Assembly: GCF_963924675.1 (NCBI RefSeq)
Contig: NC_089232.1
Coordinates: forward strand, 36,599,312-36,663,311
Source of the DNA: Phocoena phocoena
Taxonomy: Eukaryota > Chordata > Mammalia > Artiodactyla > Phocoenidae
Length of the DNA stretch: 64,000 bases
Reading direction: 5' to 3'
The position numbers were made by a program, and so were the translations under genes. Numbering within the stretch: the first letter of the stretch is position 1; every line of letters starts with the position of its first letter. Below the pieces are notes generated by a model. The model was not told the origin of the DNA. It did not search any database and was given only the letters and a program-made list of their open reading frames with translations. Shown here one piece after another: positions 35,949 through 48,175 of the stretch.

Positions 35949-36430
35949 TCAAGTCATCCAATGATGGAATGACCCAGTTGATTGTATGACTGACTTGACC
36001 AATAACAGAGTGATGTGAGTAACAAAGAGATCTGTAAGTCATTTTATTTATAGGAAATTTTTAAATTCTAAGAACTATTCTGAGGACTCATCATGAAGTT
36101 ATCTTGCTTACTTGGTGAATTTAGATCTATTTTTCACAAATCACAAAACTGTATAGTGTTAGTACACATCCTGAGGGCTTTAAAAAGATCTTTCTTATGT
36201 GATTATTTAGGTGATTTTTCCCTTTACTTATTGAATGTTTGTATGTGCATCTGTATGTGAGCATGCACATGTGTTGGGAAATATAAGTAAAAAAAAAAAG
36301 CACTTGCCACAACATTTTTGGAATTTTAAGAGCCAATTTCTGGTAAATGGTATAGTTAAGCTTCTTTCATACAGCTAAGACACAAATAATAAATTTCTCT
36401 ACTATATAAGATTTATCATCTGACAGAATC
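35949..36430. other. Unannotated intronic stretch
   Basis: Nothing recognised. Confidence 0.5.
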
Positions 36431-36449
36431 TAGTTTAATCGTAATTTTT

Positions 36450-36649
36450 TTTTCTTTTTTTTTTTTTTTGCGGTATGCGTGCCTCTCACTGTTGTGGCCC
36501 CTCCCGTTGTGGCAGAGCACAGGCTCAGTGGCCATGGCTCATGGGCCCAGCCGCTCTGCGGCATGTGGGATCTTCCCGGACCGGGGCACGAACCCGTGTC
36601 CCCTGCATCGGCAGGCGGACTCTCAACTACTGCACCACCAGGGAAGCCC
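36450..36649 (-). mobile_element. CHR-type SINE with an internal deletion
   Basis: Antisense SINE. TSD ttaatcgtaattttt at 36,435-36,449 and 36,650-36,664 (last base differs). About a dozen bases around 'ctccggacgcgcag' are missing compared with sister copies, and a short insertion ('ggcaga') precedes 'gcacag'. Confidence 0.93.
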
Positions 36650-37056
36650 TTAATCGTAATTTTTAAAGTACTTAAAATGTTAAAAAATTGTATATCATAT
36701 ACATTATTGCTCACAGTTATCTTAATACTGAAGCTAAAATTTAAACCTAAAGACTTGGGCTTTCAAGAAATAACTAACAAATTAATGCTATCATATAAAT
36801 AAGTACTTGTCTTCTCATCTTGATAGCCCATAGTAGCGTATTTGTCCCTCATTGCAGCTCAGGAATTATCCTTTTGTTAACAAAAATAGTAAATTATACT
36901 GATGAAAAGTGTCTTTTTCCTTGAGTAATAATTTTCTAGCAGTCCCAGTCTTATAAAATTATTTGAACCTAAAACTGCCCTAAAAAATAGTCTTTAAAAA
37001 ATGATCACAATCAGATGTTAATTATTGCTATCATTTATTTTTAATACAAGATGGAC

Positions 37057-37262
37057 ATAGAGGACTTCCCTGGCAGTTCAGTGGTTAAGACTTCATCTTT
37101 CAACACAGGGGGTGCAGGTTCGATCCCTGGTTGGGGAGCTAAGATCCCACATGCCTCATGGCCAAAAAACCAAAACATAAAACAGAAGCAATATTGTAAC
37201 AAATTCAATAAGGACTTTAAAAGAAATGGTCCACATCAAAAAAAATCTTAAAAAAAACCCCA
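37057..37262 (+). mobile_element. Short tRNA-derived SINE (CHR/ART2-like)
   Basis: Sense. Head 'acttccctggcagttcagtg', tail 'aacaaattcaataaggactt' and A-runs. TSD acaagatggac at 37,046-37,056 and 37,263-37,273. Confidence 0.92.
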
Positions 37263-37419
37263 ACAAGATGGACTTGTTCTTCTAAATAATTGTTATTGGA
37301 TCAGTAATTGATCTGATAAGGAGAAAAAGAAGACAGAAAAGTAGAGCACTGGGTGCTGAAATGGATGGGAGGCAGTAGTGAAAAACATAGGTTTTTGGGT
37401 TTTTTTTCTCTCGCCGGAG

Positions 37420-37560
37420 AGGCAGTGTGGTTTGGTGACAGAGACATGGAATTTTGAATCAGAAGATCTGAATGCAAGTCGCATCTTCACAACTAAGTAG
37501 CTAAATGGTTTGAAGCCAAGTTACTCTTGAACCTGTTTCTCTATCCACATAATAGGGACC
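37420..37560 (+). mobile_element. MIR SINE
   Basis: Sense MIR, diverged: 'gtgtggtttggtgacagaga', 'ccaagttactcttgaacctg'. Confidence 0.6.
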
Positions 37561-38190
37561 AATGATTCATTCATTCACAGATTCACTCAGAAATGTTTTT
37601 CTTGCTAGGTTGTTAGGAAGACCAACAAAATAATCTGAATGAAAGCAAGCAATTATGAACCATGTAGTGTTTAGTCAAATATTAGTAATGATGTAATTCA
37701 TCTTATTATTGTCTTTCTGTTGCTTCCCTCTCCTCTGCCATCCTTCCTTATTTCATAGATAACGTATTTTCATTGCACTCTTGATCTTAGGACTTAAGAG
37801 AATTTTCAGAACTAGTGGTAGGAGTGAGGCAATCCAGGTTCACCCAAGTCCCAGCTGATCTGCCTGCCCATCATGGATAAGGGCATTAGGCAGAAGAGTA
37901 GGATGGAAGGCAACTTTTCTGGATCAGCTTGTTCATTTTCTTAACTGCTGCCTGACAAAGTCCTGTTTTTTTCTCAAGGTGGGGCATAGCCCAATGTGCC
38001 TCATAGTCTCTGGGTATGATTATTCTTTATCTTTTTTTCTGCTTCCTCCTCTCCACCCCATCCCATTCCCATGAGTATCTAACTCTTCTTTCTCTCTCAT
38101 CTCCTTTCTCCACCACTTTTTCCTGTTTCTTTTAATCTCACCCTTCAGTTGATTTCTTGCTGTTTGTCTATAAATGTGCTCCAGCCTCCC
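37561..38190. other. Unannotated intronic stretch
   Basis: No supported feature. Confidence 0.5.
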
Positions 38191-38199
38191 ATGGCCTAA

Positions 38200-38600
38200 A
38201 TAATTCTTGCTCAACTCTAATCGCTTTTCTTTCATCACCAAAAATATGTTGATATTGTTGCTTTTGTTACTTCATCACTTACTTAACCTCTTGTGGTATG
38301 GCGTCTGCCCCAAACACTGTCCTAAGACTGTTCTAATCCAGTATCCTTTCTGAAGTTAATAACCTTCTTGACCTCTCTGTCTGCAGCATGTTGACACTAC
38401 TTTTCACACTTTCTTCCTGGACACTTCTCCCTTGGCTTCTGTAGGATGGTTTTTCTGATTGCTTTCTTCCTTACCTCTTACATGTATTGGCCCCACCCCT
38501 TGCTCTGAGCTCTCATTGGCCCTCTTTTTCTGCACTTTCTTCCTTTGTAATATTACTTTCCTGTGACTAGAATTATTTACACTATTATTTCTGTAATGTA
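38200..38600 (+). mobile_element. L2 fragment, sense
   Basis: 'cttgacctctctgtctgcag' and 'cttcccttggcttctg'-like text match the inner L2 coding part. Confidence 0.55.
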
Positions 38601-39269
38601 ATTGAACTAGGAACGGTGATGCAAAGTTCAGGGAGGCAGAATTCTGTTTACTACAAGAGATAATTTTTTTCCTAAAACAATTATAGTTGTTTTGTAGTAA
38701 TAATCTGCTTTTGAAGTAGTCAGTTCTCTATTACTGAATGTTTTCAAGTAGAGGCAGAAAGACCCCTTGTAGAAAGGATTCATATATTCGGTAGAAAGTT
38801 GAGCCAGATGATCTCTGAAAGTCCCATCCAACTCAGAGATTGTAATATTTATATCATCCACTCTACTCCCATGGATTGAATTTTGACCTTTATTCAGATG
38901 TCTTCCAAAGCATTATTTCTAGCTTCTCTGCCTCATCATCCCTCTTCTCTCTCACAAACAGTTTTTATCAAAAATTGCTTCTGTTTTAGGCTACTATTTA
39001 TTCTAGCTTCATCATCATTTTCCACTACTCTTTTTTCTTTCCTTTTACTGGCATGGCTTTGAGGACCACTGTTCTATGCTTTGACTACTTTTCTGACAGT
39101 AAATTATATCTGCCCATATTGGTTTGCTTCCCCCCGCCCAACCCAAACTAGGGGCACTCAAGCAAGGGACACCAGTAGAGGAGACTTAGAAGCCTAAAGT
39201 TTAAATTTATTTTAAAACTTTGTATGGCACAGTCCAAATGTTAAGGCTTAAGATGTTTATAATGGTAAA

Positions 39270-39490
39270 TAGTAGTAGTTGCAATTATTTATTGAATGTC
39301 TACTATGTGCCAAGTACATAGATTATGTAAATTATATTTCATTTAAATGTTGCAACATTCCTATGAGGAAGACACTGTTGCCGTCCCATTTTATAAACGA
39401 GGAAACTGAGAGGAATGTAAGAAAGTTGTCAGAGGTCACACAACTAATAAATGACAGAGATCTAACTCACTTTATGGCTAGTTTTCTTAA
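39270..39490 (-). mobile_element. MIR SINE, antisense
   Basis: 'tattgaatgtctactatgtg', 'tttataaacgaggaaactga', 'gaggtcacacaactaataaa'. Confidence 0.85.
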
Positions 39491-39674
39491 CTAATATATT
39501 ATACTGTGTTACGGGAAAAGTAGAAATCTAGAATCAAATATTAGAAAGTTAGGTAATGTTATACAAACAAGGTAGCGTATTCTCGACTTAGGTTTTTAGA
39601 TTGTTTTGAATACACGTGAACTTATATGAGATATTGTTAGTGGCTTGTGTGTGCTTACCTCCTTTTCCATGAGA

Positions 39675-39945
39675 GTCATTCATTTATTCATTTATTCATC
39701 CAACATTCATCTGTGCTGGGTGTGGTATAGAAAGATGAATGAAACAAATATAATTTTATGATGTAGAGAGAGAGACAGGAAATAAGCAGGTAAATAAATA
39801 GTTATAATTTGAGAAAGTACTATAAAGTACACAAACCATAATGCTACTAGTAGAGAATAACAGGGATATGTGTGTTGGATGGGGGATAGAGTAAGGGGAG
39901 GATGTGCTTAGATACTGTGGTCAGGAAAAGCCTATTATATAACCA
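39675..39945 (-). mobile_element. L2 3' part, antisense
   Basis: 'tcattcatttattcatttat' then L2 3' text. The left end has an (ATTC)n-like expansion typical of L2 tails. Confidence 0.65.
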
Positions 39946-40109
39946 CCGTTAACATTTTGTCATATACTTTTTCATACATTATATATAGCTATATAAAGTT
40001 TTTATACCAAAATGAGATTGTACTATATATTCTGTTTTGTAATCTCATAATTGAGTCTCTTGAAACAATAGCCATTGTGTGTTAATTTCCTTAGCTATTT
40101 CACTCTAAC

Positions 40110-40490
40110 CTCTGCATTCTGCTTCCACCCCCTGTATTGGACTTGATATTGCTTCCCAATGTGATGTGGTCACTTCCTAATTTCCAAATCTAAAGGAGGT
40201 TTTTGCCTTAGTGTTTTATTTGCCAATTCTGAGCTGATTTTTCTTCCCTGGTTTTTCTCCCACCTTCTTGGATGTTCCTTTTTGTCTTTATCACAAGCTT
40301 TTCTTTATATCTTTCTTTCACTTCTTTCTTCAGAAATGTTGGAGTCCTCCTAGGTTCTATACTTGGCTCTCCTCACTAATACTCTCCTAGAGTGATCTGT
40401 TCAACACTCGTGTCTTAAGTCTATAATGACTCACTACAGTCTTGTGCATTAAGTCTAAACTCCTTTGTAAGATTCCACCCAGCTTAAGGA
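40110..40490 (+). mobile_element. L2 fragment, sense
   Basis: 'ggagtcctcctaggttctat' and 'gcattaagtctaaactcctt' fit sense L2. Diverged. Confidence 0.5.
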
Positions 40491-41828
40491 ATATTCATTT
40501 TTTATCTAAAGAAAAAAGAAATGAACCTTTACTAATATTTATTATGAGGATTGATGCCAGCATCTTCAATCAGTCTGTATGTTTATCAGATAGTCAAATT
40601 ACAGATAAGTGAGTAAGCTCAAGGGATTAAGAATGGTATCCTTCACTTAGTTCATCCTTGTCATGTAATAGCCTTACATGAATAGTTAATTGGGTTTACA
40701 AATTATGCTATCTAGTTTTAACTAAACCAACTCTTATAAAATGTTTAATTAACCTAAAATGATTCCTGAAGAGAAATCACATCTTGGATGAATACTAACA
40801 ATGGAACCACAAATAAATAAAGCACAGAGTTGGATTCTCCTATTCTTAGTACAAGCTCTTCCATACATAAAAGTACTCAAAATAGCCGTCAAACTTAAGA
40901 CTATGTTATGTATGTTTTGTGTTTTTTTTTAATAAGAAAAAAGCATTCCAAATTTGCTGATCTTTTCAGAAATGGCATGTGACTGTTAGTAATATTTAAC
41001 CAAACAGATAGTGAAACACACAGACACAAAACACAGACAGACAGACGCACACATTAAATCTGTTTCCACAGGGTGTTTTTGTTTGTTTTTATTTTTAAAT
41101 AATGAATAAGAAAATGTATAATAGTAGTTGATCTTCTAGAAACACTCAAGCTATGGTAAATCTGTTTTGAAAACAGATGTTTGGAAATATTCCATCATTA
41201 TGTTATTTTGTTAAATGATGAACTCGTTAAAAACCCAGACTGGAGTTTTCTACCCTGTTTTAAAAATCTCAAAATAGAGAGTTTAGGAAGTGTGATCAGT
41301 GATTTCTTCCATTTGGTTCTACATATATTTGTGAGTATCTTTTTAAATTTTCTATAATAGGCATTAAAAGCCAGGTATAAAAATAAATTGAACTTAGAGC
41401 CAAACTTTTGAATCACCATTTCATAAAGTTTAAATCCAGATTTTTAATAATAATGAGGTATAGTGCAATCACATTGCTATTGATTAAAAATAGAGTAAAA
41501 ATTACTTTTTGCCATTAATTAATAAACTAGATTATTTTTAAAAGTCTTTTCTCTCTATCTTTAAAATGTTCCATTTAGCACAATTTTATATTACCTGCAT
41601 TAATACAGTTGTACCCTATATAATTTGTAAACGGTGATTGCTTAAAATTTTTTTAACTGTTGGGATACAGGATCAAAAAAGTTTGTTTTAGATATAGATC
41701 GTTAAGTATTCCAACTTCAAAGGAAAGCTAGTTTTCTGAGGGTTATTGTCATTAGAAAGATTCATAGTGGAGGTAGGTATAAGGCTGAAACTGAACTTTT
41801 GTAATAGCATCGTTCCTGATTAATAAAA
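40491..41828. other. Unannotated intronic stretch
   Basis: Very AT-rich. Short 'cagacagacagacgcacaca' tract at about 41,035. No exon or repeat I can name. Confidence 0.5.
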
Positions 41829-42339
41829 TGTCATAGTTAATCTTATGTATCAACTTGGCTAGACTAAGGGATCCCCACTATTGATGGTAAAACATTATTT
41901 CTAAGTGTGTCTTTGAGGGTGTTTCTGGATGAAATTAGCATTTAATTCAGTAGACTGAGTAAAGAGATCTGCCCTTGCCAGTGTGAGCAGGCATCACTGT
42001 CATCTAATCCTTTGAAGACCTGAATAAAACAGAAAAAGCAAAGGAAGGGTGAATTTGTTCTCTCCTCTTGAGCTGGGACATTAGAATTATCTGGCCCTCA
42101 TACATCAGAGCTCTTGGTTCTAGGCCTTTGGACTCCGGGTCTTAATACCAGCAGCCGCCTGTATTTCAGGCCTTTGGCCTCAGACTGAATTATACCATTG
42201 GCTTTCCTGGTTCTCCAGCTTGCAGAAGGCAGATTGTAGAACTTCTTGGCCTCTACAACTGGGTGGTGAGCCAATTCCTTGAATAACTCTCTTAAAAATA
42301 TCCTATTGGGTCTGTTTCTCTGGAGAACCCTGACTAATA
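41829..42339 (+). mobile_element. MLT2-type LTR (ERVL), solo, sense
   Basis: Starts tgtcatagttaatcttatg and ends ggagaaccctgactaata, with clear inner MLT2 motifs ('ggtgtttctggatgaaatta', 'gagccaattccttgaataac'). No retroviral genes are attached. Same orientation as VPS54. Confidence 0.85.
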
Positions 42340-42354
42340 AATATAAAGTAATAA

Positions 42355-43535
42355 GTTTTCATAGGAAAACATTTGGAAAATTCAAAAAAAGCACAAACAA
42401 AAATTTCTTATAATTTTGTCATTTGGCGGTAACCATTGTTAATATTGTGGTATATGTCCGTGCAATTTTTTTTGGAAATATGTATGCTTATTTTAAATTA
42501 GAAAATTGGGATCATACTGGCATACTACTTTGAAAACTGTTTCCACTTAACAATATATGTTAAACATTTTTGTGTTATTAAATATTTTGCAATCGTATTT
42601 CAAAAAATTTTTAATTGTGGTAAAAAATATGTATAATATTTATCATCTTAACCATTTTTAAGTATGCAGTTCAGTAGTGTTAAGTGTATTCACATTGTTG
42701 TGCAGCCAATCTCCAGAACTTTTTCATCTTGCAAAACTGAAACACTATAATCCATTAAACAACTCCCTGTTTTCCCTTCCCTGGCACCTGACAACCACAT
42801 TCTACTTTCTGTCTCAGTGAATTTCACTGCTTATGTACCTCATGTAAGTGGAATCATACAGTACTTGTCTTTTTGTGATTGGCTTATTTCACTTAGCATA
42901 ATGTCGTCAAGGTTCATCCATGCTATAGCAAATGTCAGAATTTCCTTCGTTTTTTAAGGCTGAATATAATACTCCATTGTGCATATATACCACATTTGTT
43001 TATCCATTCATCCGTTAGTGAACACTTGGGTTGCTTCTACCTCTTGGCTATTATGAATAATGTTGCTATTACATGGATGTACAAATGACTCCTCAAGACC
43101 CTGCTTTCGGTTCTTTTGGGTATATACACAGAAGTGGAATTGCTGCATCATATGGTAGTTCTAGTTTTACTTTTTTGAGGAATTGCCATGCTGTTTTCTG
43201 AAATGGCTGCACCATTTTACTTCCCACCAACAGTGCATAAGGCTTCTAGTACCTCCACATCCTTGTCAGCACTTTTTGTTGTTGTTGATGATGTTTGGTT
43301 GGTTGGTTTTGTTTTTTTGGATAGTAACCATCCTAGTGGATGTTAAGTCTGCAATCCTATTTTTAATGACAGTGTAATCCATTGGCTATACTATAGTTTA
43401 TTAAATAACCAATTCCTTCTTATTTAGAAGTTTGTTTCAGCTTTTTCACTCTCAAAAATAATGCTGAGGTTATTTTTGTTCATATTTTAGAGTGTTTGTA
43501 TATTTGTTTTCTTAATATATGTTATCTAGAAATGA
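42355..43535 (-). mobile_element. Old L1 fragments, antisense
   Basis: Main piece about 42,590-43,345 covers the 3' UTR and ORF2 end ('ctccattgtgcatatatacc', 'agtggaattgctgcatcata'). Weaker old LINE text flanks it on both sides. Confidence 0.75.
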
Positions 43536-43549
43536 AATTTGAAATGACC

Positions 43550-43990
43550 TTTGAAGGAAGAAGAGGCATTGGATAGGTAGAAGGATGAGATGAATATTCT
43601 AGGAAGGACACAGCCTTAACAAAGACAAGGAAGCCTTGATAGTGTGATGGATTAGAGGGACAATTAGACCACCATATCCAGAATAGAGATTATCAATGGG
43701 TAATAGGAAATCAGGCTAGAAAGGAAGGTAAACATCAGATTGTAGAAATCCTTGAGTACCAGCTTGTAAAACTTGGCACTTGTTTGGAAAGTAATGAATA
43801 ACTTTCCAAATGAAAGCAAAGGTTTTTGAGCTGAAGTATGACAGAATGAAAACATTCTAGAAGATTAATTCTAAAGCAATGTGCAGAATGGTCTAGACTG
43901 AAAGCAGAGACCAGTTAGAGGACCACAGTATGATAGAAGGCCGATAGAGGGCAGGCAAGTTTAGGTTTTATAAAGTAGGGTATCACTTCT
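43550..43990 (-). mobile_element. L2 fragment, antisense
   Basis: 'gagaccagttagaggaccac' and nearby motifs fit inner antisense L2. Diverged. Confidence 0.55.
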
Positions 43991-44454
43991 GAAGAATAGA
44001 AAGGAAATAAAATGATTAGTTAGTATATCTGTGTTAACCACTTTGGTAGAGGGGGGAAAAAAGACTTGCTATTACTTTACCTATAATAGGCAATTTCATA
44101 CTTCAGAGTTGGCTGTAAATGATTTTGTAATATTGTTCTCTGTAAGCAGCTAATATAGTGTAGAAGCAAGGGAAGAGATTTTTACTCAGTATCTGGGTAA
44201 TTCCTGTGGTAAATGGTTGTCCATCTCAGCTGCCTTCTCATTCAGCTTCTAAGGAATTCGTTTCTATATATGGTATTATTCTTCTGCAGCATTAAAACTT
44301 GATTGAAATTTATTGATTTTCTTTCCTCCATATTTGAAGTTGTACAAGAATGCCATCTTCAGGCAGATTAACAGTTACAAATTTAATGTTTTTCCTTCTC
44401 TCTGATATTTTGCATTATTTATCTATTTAATGTTTGAAAAATATAGTTTCTTTC
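43991..44454. other. Unannotated intronic stretch
   Basis: Nothing recognised. Confidence 0.5.
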
Positions 44455-45032
44455 CCCCAACTTTTTATTGTGAAGACTACAAAACATACAGAAAAGTGAA
44501 AGAATAGAACATGTTAGTCATATGTACTTGATTTAGATAAACCATTTTTAACATTTTGCCATATTTGTTTATCTGTGTGTATTTTTTGCTGAATCATTTG
44601 AAAGTAAGTTGTAGGTGGCATCATGTTTCATTCCTGAATACTTTATTGTTCATGTCCTGAGTATAAGGACATTTTCCCATAATCTCAATACCATCAATCC
44701 ACTTAAGAAAATTAATAATAATTCCAAAATCCCATATAACATCCAATCCATATTCAGAATTTCCCAATTGTTCCAAGAGTGTATTAGAGGCATTTTTTTC
44801 TTTTTTAACGAGCATCCCGTCAAGGCTTGCATATTGCCTTTAGTTGTTGTCTCTTTATTTATTTTAATATAGAATAGTTCCCTAGCTTTTAAAAATGACA
44901 TTCATCTAAGTGTCCAGGCCAGTTTTCTTGTGGAGTGTCTCATATTCTCAGTTTATTTGTTTCCCCATATTGTGGTTTAAATCTCACTATCCTACTCCCC
45001 TCTGTTTTCTTAGACTGGAAGGTAGGTCTAGA

Positions 45033-45718
45033 GCAAAGGTACTTAACTCAGTTCACATACTCTGTAGGGTCTGTGAATAGAATACAGGGAGTCGGAACTT
45101 TGGATGGGGAAAAAAATTACATCTTTATTTTAACTCAGTGGTTCTCAACTGAGGTGATTTTTGTCCTCTCTCCTCTCTTCCCCCGCATAGGGACGTTTGG
45201 CTTTGCCTGAAGACATTTTTGGTTATCACAACTGGGTGTGAGGCTGCTATTGGCATCAAGTGGATAGAGGCTAAGGATGCATCTAAGGATCCTACAATGT
45301 ACAAGGAGAGAATTATCTAGATCAGAATGTCAATGTCAGTGGTGCCATGGTTGAGCAGCCATACCCTAACTGAATTTTAGCATTTCCTTTAATTGTGAAT
45401 GTAAGAAACCTTTCACAGGGGTATTAGCAGTACCTGTAACTTTGTCACCAAGAGAAATTTCAGATGTTTTCATATCATATTAAATTTATCTCAAAATATT
45501 TATGCTCATTTATTGCTTAGAAATTAGGATAAATTTGCATAATCAAGCAAAAATATTACTGTATTAAAATTTAAGAAGATAGTTTGACAGCTATATTTCA
45601 GTATAATTGTCCATTGTAATCTTATGTATTTTATGCATTATAAACATTATTCTGGCAAGGGTTCTGTAGACTTTACCAGACTGCCAAAGGAATCCACAGG
45701 ACAAAAGGCTTAACCCTT
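45033..45718. mobile_element. hAT (Charlie-type) DNA transposon with perfect 8-bp TSD
   Basis: ggtctaga flanks the element at 45,025-45,032 and 45,719-45,726. Ends are imperfect inverted repeats (gcaaaggtacttaact against the reverse of ggcttaacccttg). No transposase frame remains. A MER5A sits inside it. Confidence 0.8.
45137..45365 (-). mobile_element. MER5A hAT MITE nested in the hAT element
   Basis: Starts cagtggttctcaactga and contains 'gaagacatttttggttatca' and 'gagaattatctagatcagaa', reverse MER5A landmarks. Confidence 0.8.
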
Positions 45719-46110
45719 GGTCTAGACGCTTGATTAGATTGGATTAAACATTTTTGGTGAGAATGCTTCATAGGCGATGATGTTTATTTCATGAATCACA
45801 TAATATCAAGTTGTCTTATTATTCTGAATGATGCCAAATTTGATGACTTAGTTAATTAAGGTGGTGACAGCCAGATCTTTCCATTTTAGAGATACATTTT
45901 CCCCTTTGCCTTGCAAAGTAGTCTGTGAGGTAATACTTTGGCACTAGGTGAATTTTCTGTTTCTGAACAGCCTTTCACCTAATAGCTTTAGCATATATTG
46001 ATGATTTTTGCCTAAATTGATTTTTACATTGGGGGTTACAAAATGGTAATTTTCTATTTCAGTCATTCACATTTACTGGCATTCTTCTATAAATAAGAGA
46101 TTTCCTTTCC

Positions 46111-46630
46111 CCTCTCCCACTCCACACCCTTTTCCTCATCCCCCTGCGCTCAACTTGTCCTAAATGTGGTCAGTGGGAGCCCTTTAACTTGGTCCTTGGT
46201 CCTTTTGATAGATCCTACTGGTCTTAGAGCATTTCCTTGCTTTCTGACACAAGTGTTCTCATGATCAAATTGTTCTTTCTGTGCTTCAGGTTTGGAGTCA
46301 ACTATTTCTTTAAAGAACCATTGTTTCTTTGTGGGGAATGGTATTTAGAAACCAGGGTCTGAGCACTTGGTGTGCTCATTGCTTCTGGAGTGACAGTGCT
46401 TCTAGGCCTTTTAAGTAGAAGCTCTTAACTTTTAGCATAAAAAGATATTTTGAGCTACAAGAAAGAAAAATCAAATGTTTCTGATTTACACATCCTTGCA
46501 GTTTTTTTCTTTTGGAACGAATGAGTCTGTTTATTCCTTTCTTCATCAGCCCAGACCCATGCTTCTATCTACTCACTCAAGGATTATTGGTAGTTATCTA
46601 ACTAATGTTTCTCTCTTCTGATCTGTTCTA
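46111..46630. other. Unannotated intronic stretch
   Basis: No supported feature. Confidence 0.5.
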
Positions 46631-46639
46631 CGTACTACC

Positions 46640-46815
46640 CATTTCATTCATCTGTAGAATATTTATAATATATTTTCTGTGTGCCAGGAACTGTGTTAGG
46701 CATATAGAATATACAGGAAAATGGAAACATCAAGAAGTTCACAGTCTAATAGGAAAGACCTGTATGAAAACCAAAATTTCAGTATGATTGGTACAAAAAT
46801 AGAAATAAACAGCGA
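46640..46815 (-). mobile_element. L2 3' end, antisense
   Basis: 'ttcattcatctgtagaatat', 'ctgtgtgccaggaactgtgt'. Confidence 0.65.
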
Positions 46816-48118
46816 CTAAGTGTAAGAAACCAAAGATGACTTCAAGAGAAAATATTTGAGTGTGGTAATGATATAATTATGAGAAGGTTACCATGTGAAG
46901 AAGGGTGGATCTATTTATAGATTCTCATTATTGGTGACCACTGGTCAAATGCCCAATTTGTTTCTAGATGGTAGTTACAAGTGGAAGTGTTAAAAATTGG
47001 GGGTTGCCTACATTTAGTGCTGAGAGCTTTCCTTTTTCCTGTATTCTGTTTTTTTGTTTGTTTCTTTTTTTCTGGATAGACAAACTATTCTTCACTTACA
47101 CTAAAACTTTCTTATGAAAGATTATTTCTTTGTTGAAATTGTTTGGTTTAGAGGCCATGTAGATTTGCTTATTTGTTTGTACATCCATGCTTTGTGAATA
47201 AATCTGCCATGTTTTATTACCAGTGATTGCACTTACCAAGTATCTGCGTCATATGTGTTATGTGGTTATTAATACAAAGTTTGGTTCTTACTGTGGGGAG
47301 ATCATCTTAAACACAGGATGGTGAGAGGATCTGAGAGTCAGATGGATAGAAATTGGGGCTCACCCATGTAGGCAGTACCCTAATTGTACATAATCCCTTT
47401 ATAACTAGAGATTGTCCCTCTTTTCATAAGAATTAGGAGGGGTGTGGGAAAAAAAACAGAAAACTTGTGCATGTTTCCCAATTCAGAATCTTTAAGGAGT
47501 AAATAAGCCATTTTTATTTCCCCACCCAGATATAGAAGTAACTTATAGGAGTCTAGAAATGTTTTTCCACAAGTCCTCATCTCCTCAAGTATTTCTATAT
47601 TCCTAAGATGTCAATTAGGCTTTCTTTTTGCTGTTAAAACAACATGATGGTAAATAGAATACATTGAAATTGTAGTGTGCTATTGTCGGAATCAATGTTT
47701 AATTTATCTGACATCAAGCAATGGGTGTTCGACATAAACACATTTTCTATATATTTGTAGCCTGCTTCTTTAAGTGTCAAAATGTGTTTATTTTAGCCAT
47801 TTCATTTGATGAAATTAACAAAAAAGTTAAACAGACTTAATGTCACATGTAGAATTGTCTTTACCAAGCACTGAATGTACAGGCTTCTGTGTTATCAATG
47901 TTTCCTATCCTTAGGAAACATTCTTAAATGTTTCTTCTTCTTAAATATGCAAATGTTTTTATACAGAAACAACTGTACACTTAATATATATGGATATAAA
48001 TGCAATGGGCCGGTGATGGCTTTCAAACCAATACCCTGATTAATTTTCCCGGATATTTTCATCATAGTACTCTTTTCCCCCAAACCTCTACTGGCTCCTG
48101 TAGTTTGACCATACTGTC

Positions 48119-48120
<2 letters not shown>
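46816..48120. other. Unannotated intronic stretch
   Basis: About 1.3 kb with no gene or named repeat. Confidence 0.5.

Positions 48121-48170
<50 letters not shown>
48121..48170. repeat. (TG)25 perfect microsatellite
   Basis: Twenty-five uninterrupted TG units, the longest pure microsatellite here. Confidence 0.98.

Positions 48171-48175
<5 letters not shown>

Larger units (their letters stand above)
44455..46110 (-). mobile_element. Old L1 (L1ME-like), antisense, with nested hAT elements
   Basis: L1 text at 44,455-45,032 resumes at 45,727 ('gcgatgatgtttatttcatg', 'tagcatatattgatgatttt'). It is the same family as 31,795-32,637. The gap is a hAT element. Confidence 0.75.
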
